DNA of 64,000 nt. It comes from Bacillota bacterium (GTDB lineage: Bacteria; Bacillota; Sulfobacillia; JAJYWN01; JAJZPE01). The translations under genes and the position numbers were made by a program. The stretch is from assembly GCA_021787335.1 (NCBI GenBank), contig JAJYMC010000033.1, forward strand, positions 111,190-175,189. The letters run 5' to 3'. Under the pieces are notes generated by a model. It saw nothing but the letters and a program-made list of their open reading frames with translations. It did not search any database and was not told where the DNA came from. Shown piece by piece: positions 52,301 through 60,140 of this stretch. Every line of letters begins with the position of its first letter. The stretch's first letter is position 1.

Positions 52301-52558
52301 ACGACGGCCATAGATGGTCTGGAACTGGTCGGAACGCTGGTCAAGGCCGAGCCCGGCGAACCGGGCGGTGTCTGGGTCCGCGCCGCCGGCGAGGCCCCGG
52401 ACTCCTCGGGCTCCGAGCGCACGCTCGCGTTCAACCCGTCCTTCTACGCCGCTGGCAGGTCGGTCGACCTCAGCGCGCTGAAGCCGGGCGACCGCGTCCG
52501 GCTGATCACCGGCGAGGCGGGCGCGGTCGTCTACCTGGAGGTGCTGGCGGCGCCCTGA
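49319..52558 (+). CDS. SLH-anchored metalloprotease-like protein (lethal-factor/PPEP-like domain)
   Basis: A 1079-residue exported protein. Signal peptide about residues 9-32. Residues about 40-340 hold a likely zinc-peptidase domain: HVMTHEFAHSFSF gives H245-E246-H249, and TYEVFAEDVRILM gives E295. This is the HExxH...E arrangement of anthrax lethal factor and Pro-Pro endopeptidases, where the Glu lies in an EFFAEAF-like helix about 45 residues on; here the distance is 46. Beta-rich domains follow (about 370-650), then a TPR-like helical part (about 680-800), three SLH domains (LSDIDIWAKLVIERMSFKG, YTDAATIGDWARGYVATAYVH, FADDARIPAWARGYLVYAVRNG) and a small C-terminal beta domain. ATG follows GGGGGAGGAG. 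It seems to be a wall-held protease; substrate unknown. Confidence 0.85.
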   Translation: MNPADRLGRPIVVALAAAIALTTAFSGVALAAPDLGPAPPEVISVPYLAAAPYYEWSAKDRTYLQGVWAGAPADPASPADAAATVALAKRLLTEVGQLQTVIDQLRSREGYLAPKGYAIYRAQTTGKLLALNWAWQARLDLVAYLTGQRSSRPGTDFYPATDRDGDHVFDLSTRANTWAYPDARKAIDALDYVQADPAAFAGYEGFLLPYAITGSAIGYGTLGHGFVGAHTANAFSAWDAHVMTHEFAHSFSFTFLGFRGDQPGPWDDYVAVRGLPKYEGAAEAGEPGWKTSTYEVFAEDVRILMGNPEAASSAPQTAYADPRSVAGLADKLKAFFAKREAAYRPPEPLSDLGLGFFGATRVIPRSPIDGREPEVTFALTDRPTLPFFIATDRKDVSYWLSKDGTDLQDGWRVALNHGLYFGELGLTAGPGVYKLVLNADADSSFLYRAVYIIYDGSGAVGQAATAGFTQVPLDTRLAWTSDSRLLLTGDLTGYRVQFERRTPAAAGYTSIEPQTAGTSSPALTAQPVALDSGDGVYRFYYSAASGQQSWATVVLDRPGDPWAPVLAQAGESVPVTSGAAVLGTHHLNVAGVSSQPKVGLFIYDSSGKQLTYAEAQRATDGSFSGSVDLPPAAGDLYLVNVATGQLADYILTTQWSLAVRVAAPASTVPDPLAASFEAAGKAAIAGDIYVAGSAYVDALRAATDRGDRVAEGRAVDGLLTLTAGSRDYLAMDAVRQALGGLTPGAAAQAEASAGQSFARAYKRREALQAFSGALADDPANTAAAAGLRLVNDPTYVWVDPGEAPRVMVTRLSDIDIWAKLVIERMSFKGVIKGFSDGTFRPDQQVRRDEAVAMVDRVLGLESEAKTRAGDPLPYTDAATIGDWARGYVATAYVHSLVDLRESRFRPADSATRAEVAVMLVSGLGSAADQAARSLANERTTFADDARIPAWARGYLVYAVRNGVLTGYTDNTVRPNDPVKRSEMAALAGRIDDRTTTAIDGLELVGTLVKAEPGEPGGVWVRAAGEAPDSSGSERTLAFNPSFYAAGRSVDLSALKPGDRVRLITGEAGAVVYLEVLAAP

Positions 52559-52905
52559 CCACCGACGCCACTTCTCTTGCCTTCAGGACATTCCCTCATG
52601 TAGATGGGTGGTCTATGGGCGAACTAGGGGCATAGACTTAACAGACCCTGCCAATCCTAGGTGAAACGGGCTTGTTGGGGGGTGGTCGGCACGGAAAAAG
52701 GAATGCTCAGTTCTGGGCATAACCCCCTTACGCGACACGGCCCCGCCTAGATCCTAGGCGGGGCCTAGACTTAGCCATCCCTGGGAGGAGATTCCGTCTG
52801 AAGGTTGAAGACATACCCACCAGAGAAGAGTCTGGCGAAGATCCGGGAGAACAACGACGAAAAGAAACGGCGGCTGCGGGAGTTCTTCTTTGGGAGGTAA
52901 GCATC
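52559..52905. other. Intergenic region after the SLH metalloprotease
   Basis: No clear gene. There are two similar pieces, GGGGCATAGACTTA (52627-52640) and GGGGCCTAGACTTA (52759-52772), and a perfect inverted repeat with 12-base arms. A 31-codon ORF starting TTG at 52805 (ends 52900, KKRRLREFFFGR at its end) stops inside the ribosome site of the next small ORF, but has no good ribosome site of its own. Confidence 0.4.
52739..52765. repeat. Perfect 12-bp inverted repeat
   Basis: GGCCCCGCCTAG-ATC-CTAGGCGGGGCC. No T-run follows on either strand, so it is either a weak terminator for the SLH metalloprotease gene, 180 bases upstream, or a protein-binding site or leader hairpin for the small ORFs that follow. 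Confidence 0.7.
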
Positions 52906-53091
52906 ATGAAGTCTCAGGATCGCGTCAAACCCCAGACCGGTTTCTTCGCTGTGGATTTCTCGGAGTTTACAATCATGAAGAAACCCGACTCGGGCGTTCC
53001 CATGCCGCCCCTATGGACCAAGCCAATGAATGGCACTGATCGGCTGAAGCAGAAGAGCGCTGAGGTGAAGGGGCCACCGCCTGTCAAATGA
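52906..53091 (+). CDS. Small hypothetical protein, 61 residues
   Basis: A short ORF with no recognised family. In favour of it being real: GGGAGG lies 8 bases before the ATG, a strong terminator follows 30 bases after the stop, and the surrounding region has no other gene on this strand. The product is Lys/Pro-rich, has no signal peptide or membrane helix, and ends in KGPPPVK. Against it: the frame is short, and composition does not clearly separate it from noncoding DNA. It could be part of a two-peptide unit with the 31-codon ORF just before it. Confidence 0.4.
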   Translation: MKSQDRVKPQTGFFAVDFSEFTIMKKPDSGVPMPPLWTKPMNGTDRLKQKSAEVKGPPPVK

Positions 53092-53120
53092 ACGCAGAGT
53101 CCAGGCGCGGGTCGCAGAAG

Positions 53121-53150
53121 AAGACCGGTTCAGCACCGGTCTTTCTGTTC
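53121..53150 (+). terminator. Terminator after the small ORF
   Basis: AAGACCGGT, loop TCAGC, ACCGGTCTT (9-bp perfect stem) followed by TCTGTTCC on the plus strand. Read on the minus strand it also lies just past the phzF-like gene, so it may serve both sides. Confidence 0.75.
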
Positions 53151-53157
53151 CTCAACC

Positions 53158-54189
53158 TCAACTGGTTGCCATCTTCCCCCGCAGCACCGCCCGCGCCCTT
53201 CCCCCGACCCGGACCTCGCGGACATCGGGGCGTCCGGAGCCTTCGAGCGAGGCCGGGTCGACATCGATTTCCACCAATATCTGGCTCGGCCGACGCAGGA
53301 TGTGGCCCTGCTCCGCGCGAATCATCGTCGTCGTCGAGAGCGGGATGAGCCGGTTCAGAACAAGATAGGCCCCGAGCGCGCCGTTGGCCGTGCCGGTGGC
53401 CGACTCCTCCGGGATCCCGACCGACGGCGCGAAGTCGCGCCCATGGACGGTCGCCCCGGCCTCGAGCCCGCCGAAGCAGAAGGCATGGACGCTGATGAGC
53501 CGCCGCTCGCGGCACCAGTCGCCGAGAGCGGCGAAGTTCGGCCGCAGGGCTTTGAGCCGTTCGAGGTCGCGGACCGGCAGGATGAGATCCGGCAGGCCGG
53601 TCGTCACGACCTGGGGCACCGCCGGGCGACCGGTGGGTGAGGTAGCGGTCAGGTCGGCCACGTCCGCCCCGAGCAGCCCGGCCAGCTCCGCCAGCCGTGC
53701 CCCGTCGTACTCATCGAGGATGCGCGGGTTCGCCTGGGCCATCATCACCCGCTCGACGGCCGGGCCGTGGCGGTAGATGTAGACGGGTAGGTCCCCGGCC
53801 TTGGTCTCCTGGACGACCTTTTCGACGGCGACCTTCTCGCCGGCCACGGTGCCCCCAGCGGTCTCGGCCAGCCTCGGTTCGGGTCGTCCGCTCGGGAGCC
53901 GCCCCTCAGCGGCCATGAGGAAGAACGTCCCGATGGTGGCGTGGCCGCAGAGGTCGACCTCGTCGGTCGGGGTGAAGAAGCGCACCCGCAGGTCCGGTGC
54001 GGGTTTGCGCCCCTTCCCCGCCTCGCTCGGCGGGGTCACGAAGGCCGTCTCCGAGCAGTTCATTTCCCGCGCAATACTCTTCATCTGGCCCTCGCCGAGG
54101 CCGGTGGCGTCGGGCACGACCCCGGCCGGGTTGCCCCCGAAGACCTTGTCCGTGAACGCGTCAACCTGGAAGATGTCGATCTCCTTCAT
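53158..54189 (-). CDS. PhzF family isomerase/epimerase-like protein
   Basis: A 343-residue protein of the PhzF group, two similar diaminopimelate-epimerase-like halves. Seen: DIFQVDAFTDKVFGGNPAGVVPDA, the catalytic glutamate E47 in MNCSETAFV, RFFTPTDEVDLCGHATIGTFFLM, and FAPSVGIPEESATGTANGALGAYLV in the second half. PhzF of pseudomonads isomerises DHHA in phenazine synthesis, but most family members work on other, unknown substrates, and no phenazine genes are nearby. ATG 54189 follows GGGGGTTCGAGCG. It is divergent from the deacetylase gene, with only 27 bases between the starts. Confidence 0.88.
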   Translation of the reverse strand: MKEIDIFQVDAFTDKVFGGNPAGVVPDATGLGEGQMKSIAREMNCSETAFVTPPSEAGKGRKPAPDLRVRFFTPTDEVDLCGHATIGTFFLMAAEGRLPSGRPEPRLAETAGGTVAGEKVAVEKVVQETKAGDLPVYIYRHGPAVERVMMAQANPRILDEYDGARLAELAGLLGADVADLTATSPTGRPAVPQVVTTGLPDLILPVRDLERLKALRPNFAALGDWCRERRLISVHAFCFGGLEAGATVHGRDFAPSVGIPEESATGTANGALGAYLVLNRLIPLSTTTMIRAEQGHILRRPSQILVEIDVDPASLEGSGRPDVREVRVGGRARAVLRGKMATS

Positions 54190-54216
54190 CGCTCGAACCC
54201 CCTGGAGGCTTCCTTC

Positions 54217-55182
54217 TTGTCCAAGTCGTCAAGGGATTTCTGGCGGGAGTCATTCAAGTCCTCCCCCCTCCGCCCCTGGCCCGGTCTTCGCGACCTGGCC
54301 GTCCTGGCCCTGACTCTGCTCCTGGTCGGCGGGGCGGGGTTCGGGCTCTTCTACCTCCGTCCGCGCCCGACCGTGGCCGAGCCTCCCAGGCACGTTGTGG
54401 TCGTCGTCTACCATCACCTGGCCCCCAGGGAGCACATCCTGAACCCGCACAACACGGTCTCCCCGGAGATGTTCGACCAGCAACTCGGCTGGTTCAAGGA
54501 GCACGGGTACCAGACCATCACCCTGCCGCAACTGTACGCCTTCATGACCGGCCGGCCCATCCCGGCCGGGCCCCCGACCGAGTCGCGTCCGGTCATCGCC
54601 TGGCCGTGGCGGCATGAGCCGCCGCCGGCCCGGCTGCCCGCGAAGGCCTTGGTCATCACCTTCGACGATGGCTACGAGAGCAACTACGTCTACGCCTACC
54701 CCGTTCTGAAGAAATATGGCTTCCACGCCTCCATCGACCTCATCGTGTCGACCGTCCACGACGGGCCGGCCGCGCCCTTCAACCCGGCCGTCCTGTCCTA
54801 CCTGAATTGGGATGAGGTCCGCGAGATGGCCGGGAGCGGCCTCGTGGACTTCCAGTCGCATACCTACGACCTGCACCGGGCCGGCCCCGACGGCACGCCG
54901 TTGACCCTTTCCCTCCCGGCCTCCGAGGTCTTATCCGACCTCGCCCGCGCCAGTTACACCATCGAAATGAAAACGGGCCAGCCACCGCTGGCCCTGGCCT
55001 ATCCGTATGGACGGTACACCCCGGAGCTGGAACGGCTGGCCCACGAGGCCGGTTACAGGCTCGGCTTCACCATCACCGAGGGCTTCACCCGCCCGTACGA
55101 CAACGCGCTGGCCGTGGAGCGCTTCATCCTCTTCATGGACGACACGCCCGAGCGGTTGGCCGAACGGTTCCCGGACCAGTAG
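54217..55182 (+). CDS. Membrane-anchored polysaccharide deacetylase (NodB domain)
   Basis: A 321-residue protein removing acetyl groups from an amino-sugar polymer (peptidoglycan or exopolysaccharide). One N-terminal membrane helix (about residues 25-46), then a NodB domain: VVVVYHHLAP opening strand, the metal motif TFDDGYESN (first Asp catalytic base, second ligand), SHTYDLH as motif 2 (two His ligands), and LAYPYGRYT as motif 3. The start is TTG at 54217, with GGAGG 8 bases upstream; the frame goes on upstream into the phzF-like gene but that part is antisense. A link to the poly-amino-sugar made by the nearby operon is possible, not shown. Confidence 0.9.
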   Translation: MSKSSRDFWRESFKSSPLRPWPGLRDLAVLALTLLLVGGAGFGLFYLRPRPTVAEPPRHVVVVVYHHLAPREHILNPHNTVSPEMFDQQLGWFKEHGYQTITLPQLYAFMTGRPIPAGPPTESRPVIAWPWRHEPPPARLPAKALVITFDDGYESNYVYAYPVLKKYGFHASIDLIVSTVHDGPAAPFNPAVLSYLNWDEVREMAGSGLVDFQSHTYDLHRAGPDGTPLTLSLPASEVLSDLARASYTIEMKTGQPPLALAYPYGRYTPELERLAHEAGYRLGFTITEGFTRPYDNALAVERFILFMDDTPERLAERFPDQ

Positions 55183-55222
55183 CCGGGGCTACGCGGGCGC
55201 GCGGGCCGCGCTGCGCCCGGCC

Positions 55223-56707
55223 CTAAGCCGGATAGTACCCGGCCTTGCTCTCCTTGCGGGCCTCCTCGACCAGGCGCTGGTCGGTCCCCGTCTTGGCGGC
55301 CATCCGCTCCTCGAAGAACTTCCTGGCGTTGGGCGGGAAGAGCGCGTAAGACAGGACGTCCTCCTCTTTTTCCATGAGGGGGGCGATTTCTTTTTTGGCC
55401 TCGGCCAGGCCGGGCGGGATGTCGTCGGCCGGCCGGTGGGTGATCGGCTTCTCGTCGCCGATGATGAGCTTGCTGATGGCCGGGTCGACCTTTCCGGGCG
55501 GGCGCCCGTAGAGCCCGCGCACGTAGGCCTTGACCTCGCTCGCGACCATCTTGTACCGCTCGCCCATGAGGACGTTGAGGACGGCCTGGGTCCCGACGAT
55601 CTGGCTCGTCGGCGTGACCAGGGGCGGGTAGCCGAGGTCCTTGCGGACGCGCGGCACTTCCTGCAGCACCTGGGGTAGCTTGTCGAGGGCGTTCTGCTGC
55701 TTGAGCTGGGAGACGAAGTTCGAGATCATCCCGCCGGGGATCTGGTACATCAGGACGTTGGTGTCGACCGTGCTCCCGGCCACGTCGAACTGGCTGTAAC
55801 GGCCGCGGACGGCCTTGAAGTACTCGGCGATCTCGGACAGGAGGCCGAGGTCCAGGCCGGTGTCGTAGCGGGTGCCGGACAGCGTGGCGACCATCGTCTC
55901 GGTCGCCGGTTGCGAGGTGCCGAGGGCCAGGGGCGACATGGCCGTGTCGATGACGTCGGCCCCCGCCTCGATGGCCTTCAGGTAGGTCATGGCGGCCATG
56001 CCCGAGGTGTAGTGGGCGTGGACCTGGATGGGCAACCCGACGGCCTTCTTCAGCTCGGTGACCAGGTCGACGGCGGCCGACGGGGTCAGGATGCCGGCCA
56101 TGTCCTTGACGCAGATGGAGTCGGCCCCGAGGTCGGCCAGGCGCTTGGCCATGGTCACGTTGGCCTCGACGCCGTGGACGGGGCTGATGGTGTAGGAAAT
56201 CGTCCCCTGGATGTGGGCCTTGGCCTTCCTGCCCACGGCGATGGCCTTCTCCATGTTGCGGACGTCGTTGAGGGCGTCAAAGATGCGGAGGATGTCGATG
56301 CCGTTGCCGACGGCCTTCTTCACGAAGGCCTCGACCACGTCATCCGGGTAGTGCTTGTAGCCGACGAGGTTCTGGCCGCGGAGGAGCATCTGCAGCTTGG
56401 TCCGCTGGAAGGCCTTCCGCAACGAGCGCAGTCGTTCCCACGGGTCCTCGTTGAGGAAGCGCAGGCAGGTGTCGAAGGTGGCGCCGCCCCAGACCTCGAG
56501 GGAGTGGAAGCCGACGCGGTCCATCTGCTCGGCGATGGGCAGCATGTCTTCGGTCTTCATCCGCGTCGCCAGGAGCGACTGATGGCCGTCGCGGAGGGTC
56601 GTGTCGGTGATGCCGACAGGCCGCTTGGCCGTGGACGGCGCGCGTTTCGCGGCCGTGGCGGCGGGCTTGGCGGGTGAAGCGGCTTTCTTGGCGGGCATGG
56701 CGGTCAT
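55223..56707 (-). CDS. Oxaloacetate decarboxylase/methylmalonyl carboxytransferase-type carboxyltransferase subunit
   Basis: A 494-residue HMGL-like carboxyltransferase that moves CO2 between an oxoacid (oxaloacetate/pyruvate) and biotin. Seen: ITDTTLRDGHQSLLATRM, EVWGGATFDTCLRFLNEDPWERL, LLRGQNLVGYKHYPDDVV, RIFDALNDVRNM, the carbamylated lysine in SICVKDMAGILTP, metal-binding VHAHYTSGMA and GGMISNFVSQL. A conserved C-terminal PYC_OADA part is present, but no biotinyl domain follows, and no biotin carrier or sodium-pump subunit is beside it. Unusual N-terminus: about 30 residues of Ala/Lys/Pro (PAKKAAS, AAKRAPSTAKRP), histone-H1-like. ATG 56707 or 56698. Confidence 0.9.
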   Translation of the reverse strand: MTAMPAKKAASPAKPAATAAKRAPSTAKRPVGITDTTLRDGHQSLLATRMKTEDMLPIAEQMDRVGFHSLEVWGGATFDTCLRFLNEDPWERLRSLRKAFQRTKLQMLLRGQNLVGYKHYPDDVVEAFVKKAVGNGIDILRIFDALNDVRNMEKAIAVGRKAKAHIQGTISYTISPVHGVEANVTMAKRLADLGADSICVKDMAGILTPSAAVDLVTELKKAVGLPIQVHAHYTSGMAAMTYLKAIEAGADVIDTAMSPLALGTSQPATETMVATLSGTRYDTGLDLGLLSEIAEYFKAVRGRYSQFDVAGSTVDTNVLMYQIPGGMISNFVSQLKQQNALDKLPQVLQEVPRVRKDLGYPPLVTPTSQIVGTQAVLNVLMGERYKMVASEVKAYVRGLYGRPPGKVDPAISKLIIGDEKPITHRPADDIPPGLAEAKKEIAPLMEKEEDVLSYALFPPNARKFFEERMAAKTGTDQRLVEEARKESKAGYYPA

Positions 56708-56768
56708 GGCCTCCTCAGGTTGGGGGCGCTGGCAAGGAGATGGGGAGTCGCTGGCCCGGGACCAGCTA

Positions 56769-57500
56769 TCAGAGCCCAGGGAACAGCGGCGAGCCCTTCT
56801 CGAAGAGCGGGATCAGCTTCGCGGCCACGCCGGCGAAGGCGACGATGATCGTGATGAGAGCGACGATGGCGGCCCCCAAGGGCATCAGAAGGACGCCGAT
56901 GGACTGACCGGTGCTGATGTGGTGGACCTCAGAGATGGCGATGACATAGAGGATGGCCACCCAGACGACGACGGCCAGGTTGAGCAGGACACCGAGGCTC
57001 CTCAGTGGAGTCAGGGAAAGAAGGGCCAGGGGCACGTTCACCAGCCGCGGCAGGTTGACCAGGGCGATGAGGGTGAAAAGGGCCAGCCCGCGCCCGCGGC
57101 CGCCGAACAGCTCGGCCAGTAAGTGGAAGATGGCCGTGACCACGAACCAGTCGATGAAGCCGACGATCAGCCCGGCGACGATGAAGGCTGCCGGGGCGCT
57201 GGCGAAGATGCGGCTCGACAGGGCGGTGCCCAAGCTGACCGTCGTCACGATGGTCGAGAGGATGTTGACGACGAAGAAGACCACAAGGGCCTGGGTGAAC
57301 GGTGGGTTCTCGGCCGCCTGCCGGATGGCCTTGCGCGGCGTGAAGAGGATGCCGTAGAGGAGTTCAAAGAAGTCCGGGCGAGCCGGCTTGGGCGGCTCGG
57401 CCGCCGCGGTGGGCGCGGTCGGTTCAACCGGCGGCGCCGGGGACTGGCTCACAAACGGCTCTTGGCCGTCTTTCCTGTCTTCAGACAAGCTTGGTTCCAC
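56769..57500 (-). CDS. Yip1-like integral membrane protein
   Basis: A 243-residue protein. The first 45 residues are polar and Pro/Ala-rich (SPAPPVEPTAPTAAAEPPKPA), then about five membrane helices follow, with the Yip1-domain look: FFELLYGILFTPRKAIRQAAENPPF before the first helix, VTAIFHLLAELFGGRGRGLALFTLIALVNLPRLV in the middle, and ISEVHHISTGQSIGVLLMP near the end. Function in bacteria is unknown. Start GTG 57500, or TTG 57488 with a better-placed AAGGGTGG. It lies between sppA and the carboxyltransferase on the same strand. Confidence 0.8.
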   Translation of the reverse strand: MEPSLSEDRKDGQEPFVSQSPAPPVEPTAPTAAAEPPKPARPDFFELLYGILFTPRKAIRQAAENPPFTQALVVFFVVNILSTIVTTVSLGTALSSRIFASAPAAFIVAGLIVGFIDWFVVTAIFHLLAELFGGRGRGLALFTLIALVNLPRLVNVPLALLSLTPLRSLGVLLNLAVVVWVAILYVIAISEVHHISTGQSIGVLLMPLGAAIVALITIIVAFAGVAAKLIPLFEKGSPLFPGL

Positions 57501-57529
57501 CCTTCATGGCCGGACAGGCCGCGTTCGGG

Positions 57530-58492
57530 TCAATGACCCTGACTCGGGACATTGCTGAGGTTGACCGGGGCCGGTTGGAACAGCAGGAACCGCGGGCCTT
57601 CGGTGGTGCCGCCGATGGCGCGCCCGAGAATGAGCTTGAGGACGCCCTGCGGACCGAGCAGCCAATCCCAGGGGGACGTCACCCCGTATTCCTTTATCCG
57701 GTAGCTGCCGGTGATGCCGGCCAGCTTGACCGCCTGATCGATGGCGTCGTGGAAGTTCCCGAACTCGTCGATGAGGCCGATGGACTTGGCCTGCCGGCCG
57801 GTGAAGACGCGGCCGTCGGCCAGGCCGAGGACCTTGTCGCGGGGCATCTTCCGGCCGTCCGCCACCTGGGTGACGAACTGGTCGAAGATATCGTTGACCA
57901 TCCCCTGCAGGAGGGCGCGTTCTTGGTCGGTCATGGGCCGGGTCGATGAGCCGAGGTCCTTCATCGGCGCGCTCTTTATCACGTCGACCTCGATGCCCAG
58001 CTTCTTATAGAGGGCCTCGATGTTCTGGACCTCCATGATGACGCCGATGCTGCCGGTCATCGTGGCCGGGTCGGCGACGATGAGGTCGGCCCCGGAGGCG
58101 ATCCAGTAGGCGCCTGAGGCAGCCACGTCGCCCATCGAGACGACGACCTTCTTGCCGTCCTGCCGAAGCTTGGTGACTTCAGTGGCGATCTCCTGGGCCC
58201 CGGCCGCGCTCCCGCCCGGGCTGTTGACGCGCAGGACGACGACCTTCACCTTGGGGTCCTCGCGGGCTTCCCTCAGATAGGCGATGACGTCGTCAGACCC
58301 GAGCGAACCCCCGAGGAGGCCGCTGGTGCTGGCCCCGCCCATGATGGTCCCATCGATGTAGACGATGCCGACGGTGTCCCGACCCAGGCCCTGCAACCCG
58401 GCCGACCGGTCGGAGCGAATCAAAAAGCCGGCCACCGCCGAAACGAGGACGACGGCCAGCAAAACGGTCACCACAAGGCGTTTTCCGCGCAT
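57530..58492 (-). CDS. sppA: Signal peptide peptidase SppA
   Basis: A 320-residue membrane protease that degrades leftover signal peptides in the membrane (short, single-domain form). One N-terminal helix (about residues 6-24). Seen: GIVYIDGTIMGG, the cleft motif VVLRVNSPGGSAAGAQEI, the nucleophile serine in MGDVAASGAYWIASGAD, ATMTGSIGVIMEV, and the general-base lysine in VDVIKSAPMKDLGS. GGAGG lies 7-8 bases before ATG 58492. A TGTCGAAA site is about 75 bases upstream. In Bacillus, SppA also protects against lantibiotics. Confidence 0.93.
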   Translation of the reverse strand: MRGKRLVVTVLLAVVLVSAVAGFLIRSDRSAGLQGLGRDTVGIVYIDGTIMGGASTSGLLGGSLGSDDVIAYLREAREDPKVKVVVLRVNSPGGSAAGAQEIATEVTKLRQDGKKVVVSMGDVAASGAYWIASGADLIVADPATMTGSIGVIMEVQNIEALYKKLGIEVDVIKSAPMKDLGSSTRPMTDQERALLQGMVNDIFDQFVTQVADGRKMPRDKVLGLADGRVFTGRQAKSIGLIDEFGNFHDAIDQAVKLAGITGSYRIKEYGVTSPWDWLLGPQGVLKLILGRAIGGTTEGPRFLLFQPAPVNLSNVPSQGH

Positions 58493-58565
58493 CCCTCTGC
58501 CTCCTTGGACCCGCTGTGTGCGGGCACCAAATCTAACATATCTGAAACGACCGCAGGCCTATTCC

Positions 58566-58573
58566 TTTCGACA
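58566..58573 (-). promoter_or_regulatory. Spo0A-box-like site before sppA
   Basis: TGTCGAAA on the minus strand (reads TTTCGACA on the plus strand), followed by GGAATAGGCCTGC. It matches the Spo0A-box core TGTCGAA but may be chance alone. Confidence 0.3.
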
Positions 58574-58649
58574 TGCGGCCATCTTTCACCTTGTCAGGGC
58601 ATAGGTGGGATACGCGATTCACGGGTGCGGATGCGCGGGGATGTGCGTC

Positions 58650-60140
58650 TCACCAGTCTTCCGGTGGCGGGGCGTCGGTCGGCGTCGGCACCGTCGAGGA
58701 TAGATCGGGCGGCAGCCGGCGCTTGGTCGCCTGTTCGAAGGCGTACGCGACCCTTGTCAACTCGCCCTCGCTCCAGGCGCGACCGGCGAACGTGACCCCC
58801 ATCGGGCGTCCGGCGCTGGTGTAGCCCGCCGGGACGATGATGCTCGGGTAACCGGCGCGCGCCCCGACCCAACAGCCGCGGGACTCAGGTGTCACCAGGG
58901 CGACCAGCTTGTTCTGGTTCAGCGCGGCGTCGATTCCCTCGGCCCCCGCCAGGCGGATGTCCTCGAGCCGCGAGAGGAGGTATTCGGGTTCCGTGAGCGT
59001 GCCGCTGGTGGCCTCGGATGCCGTGAGCAGTGTCTGGCCATACTTCAGCGTCGTCTCCGGGTGGGCGTTGTTGAACTCGATGATCTCCTTCAGGCTGTGG
59101 ACGGGCGCGTTCGGGCCGAGGGCCGACAGGTAGGCGTTGAGCGCCGACTTGAACTCGTAGGTCAGGACCTTCGACTCCCAGCGGGTCACCGGCCAGGTCA
59201 CCAGGTCGACCAGCTCGGCGCCGGCCGCCTGAAGCGCGGCGATGGCGTCATCATAGAGCTTCCGCCGCTCATCGTCCAGCCGCTCGTAGAGGGCGCCCCG
59301 GGCGATACCGAGCCGGGCCCCCCTCAGGCCACCGGCGTCGAGGAAGCGGGTATAGTCGCCCAGGTGCCCGTCTGCACTCCAGGTGGCCGGATCGTCCGGG
59401 TCGACGCCGGCCAGAACGGTGAGGAGAGTGGCCGCGTCGGCCACGGTCCGGGCCAGCGGGCCCGCGGTGTCCTGACTCATGGCAATGGGGATGATGCCCG
59501 TCCGGCTGACGAGTCCGACGGTCGGTTTGATGCCGACGACCGAGCAGTTGTTGGCCGGGCTGAGAATGGAGCCGGACGTCTCGGTGCCAACGGCCACCGC
59601 CGTCAGGTTGGCGGCCACCGCCGCCGCCGAGCCGGAACTGGAGCCGCTCGGCGTCAGCTTGCCGGGCATGTAGGGGTTGTGGACCTGGCCCCCGCGTGAG
59701 CTGTAGCCCGACGGCATGTGCTCGGTCATGAAGTTGGCGAACTCTGTCATGTTCGCCTTGCCCAGGATGACCGCACCGGCCGCCCGCAGCCGCTGGACGA
59801 TGCAGGCGTCGCGCGGGGCCACCGACGTCGCCAGGGATAGCGACCCGGCTGAGGTGTGCATCTTGTCATGGGTGTCGATATTGTCCTTGATCAGGAGGGG
59901 TATCCCGTGCAACGGGCCGCGCGGGCCGGTCAGGCGACGCTCCTGGTCCATAGCCCGGGCGATGAACAGGGCGTCGGGGTTGATTTCGAGAACCGCGTTT
60001 AGGCGCAGGCCACCCTTGTCGTAGCTGGCAATCCGCTCGAGGTAGGTCTGCACCAGCTGCTCGGAAGTGACCGTGCCGCGGGCCATCGCGTCTTGGATGG
60101 TCCTGATCGTGGTTTCGACAACATCGAAGGTCTCGGGCAT
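58650..60140 (-). CDS. Amidase signature family enzyme
   Basis: A 496-residue Ser-cisSer-Lys hydrolase. Seen: the catalytic lysine in GIPLLIKDNIDTHD (about K85), ILGKANMTEFANFM, the glycine/serine motif KLTPSGSSSGSAAAVAANLTAVAVGTETSGSI with cis-Ser and nucleophile Ser, and GIKPTVGLVSRTGIIP. This is more like the stand-alone amidases (peptide or aryl amides) than GatA: no gatB or gatC is close. Start ATG 60140, preceded by GAGAGGAG; a longer frame to 60227 has no ribosome site. The exact substrate is unknown. No signal peptide, so cytoplasmic. Confidence 0.92.
   Translation of the reverse strand: MPETFDVVETTIRTIQDAMARGTVTSEQLVQTYLERIASYDKGGLRLNAVLEINPDALFIARAMDQERRLTGPRGPLHGIPLLIKDNIDTHDKMHTSAGSLSLATSVAPRDACIVQRLRAAGAVILGKANMTEFANFMTEHMPSGYSSRGGQVHNPYMPGKLTPSGSSSGSAAAVAANLTAVAVGTETSGSILSPANNCSVVGIKPTVGLVSRTGIIPIAMSQDTAGPLARTVADAATLLTVLAGVDPDDPATWSADGHLGDYTRFLDAGGLRGARLGIARGALYERLDDERRKLYDDAIAALQAAGAELVDLVTWPVTRWESKVLTYEFKSALNAYLSALGPNAPVHSLKEIIEFNNAHPETTLKYGQTLLTASEATSGTLTEPEYLLSRLEDIRLAGAEGIDAALNQNKLVALVTPESRGCWVGARAGYPSIIVPAGYTSAGRPMGVTFAGRAWSEGELTRVAYAFEQATKRRLPPDLSSTVPTPTDAPPPEDW

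Noticed and set aside
58650..60140. GatA subunit of the tRNA amidotransferase
   Set aside because: No gatB/gatC beside it and sequence pattern nearer to stand-alone amidases.
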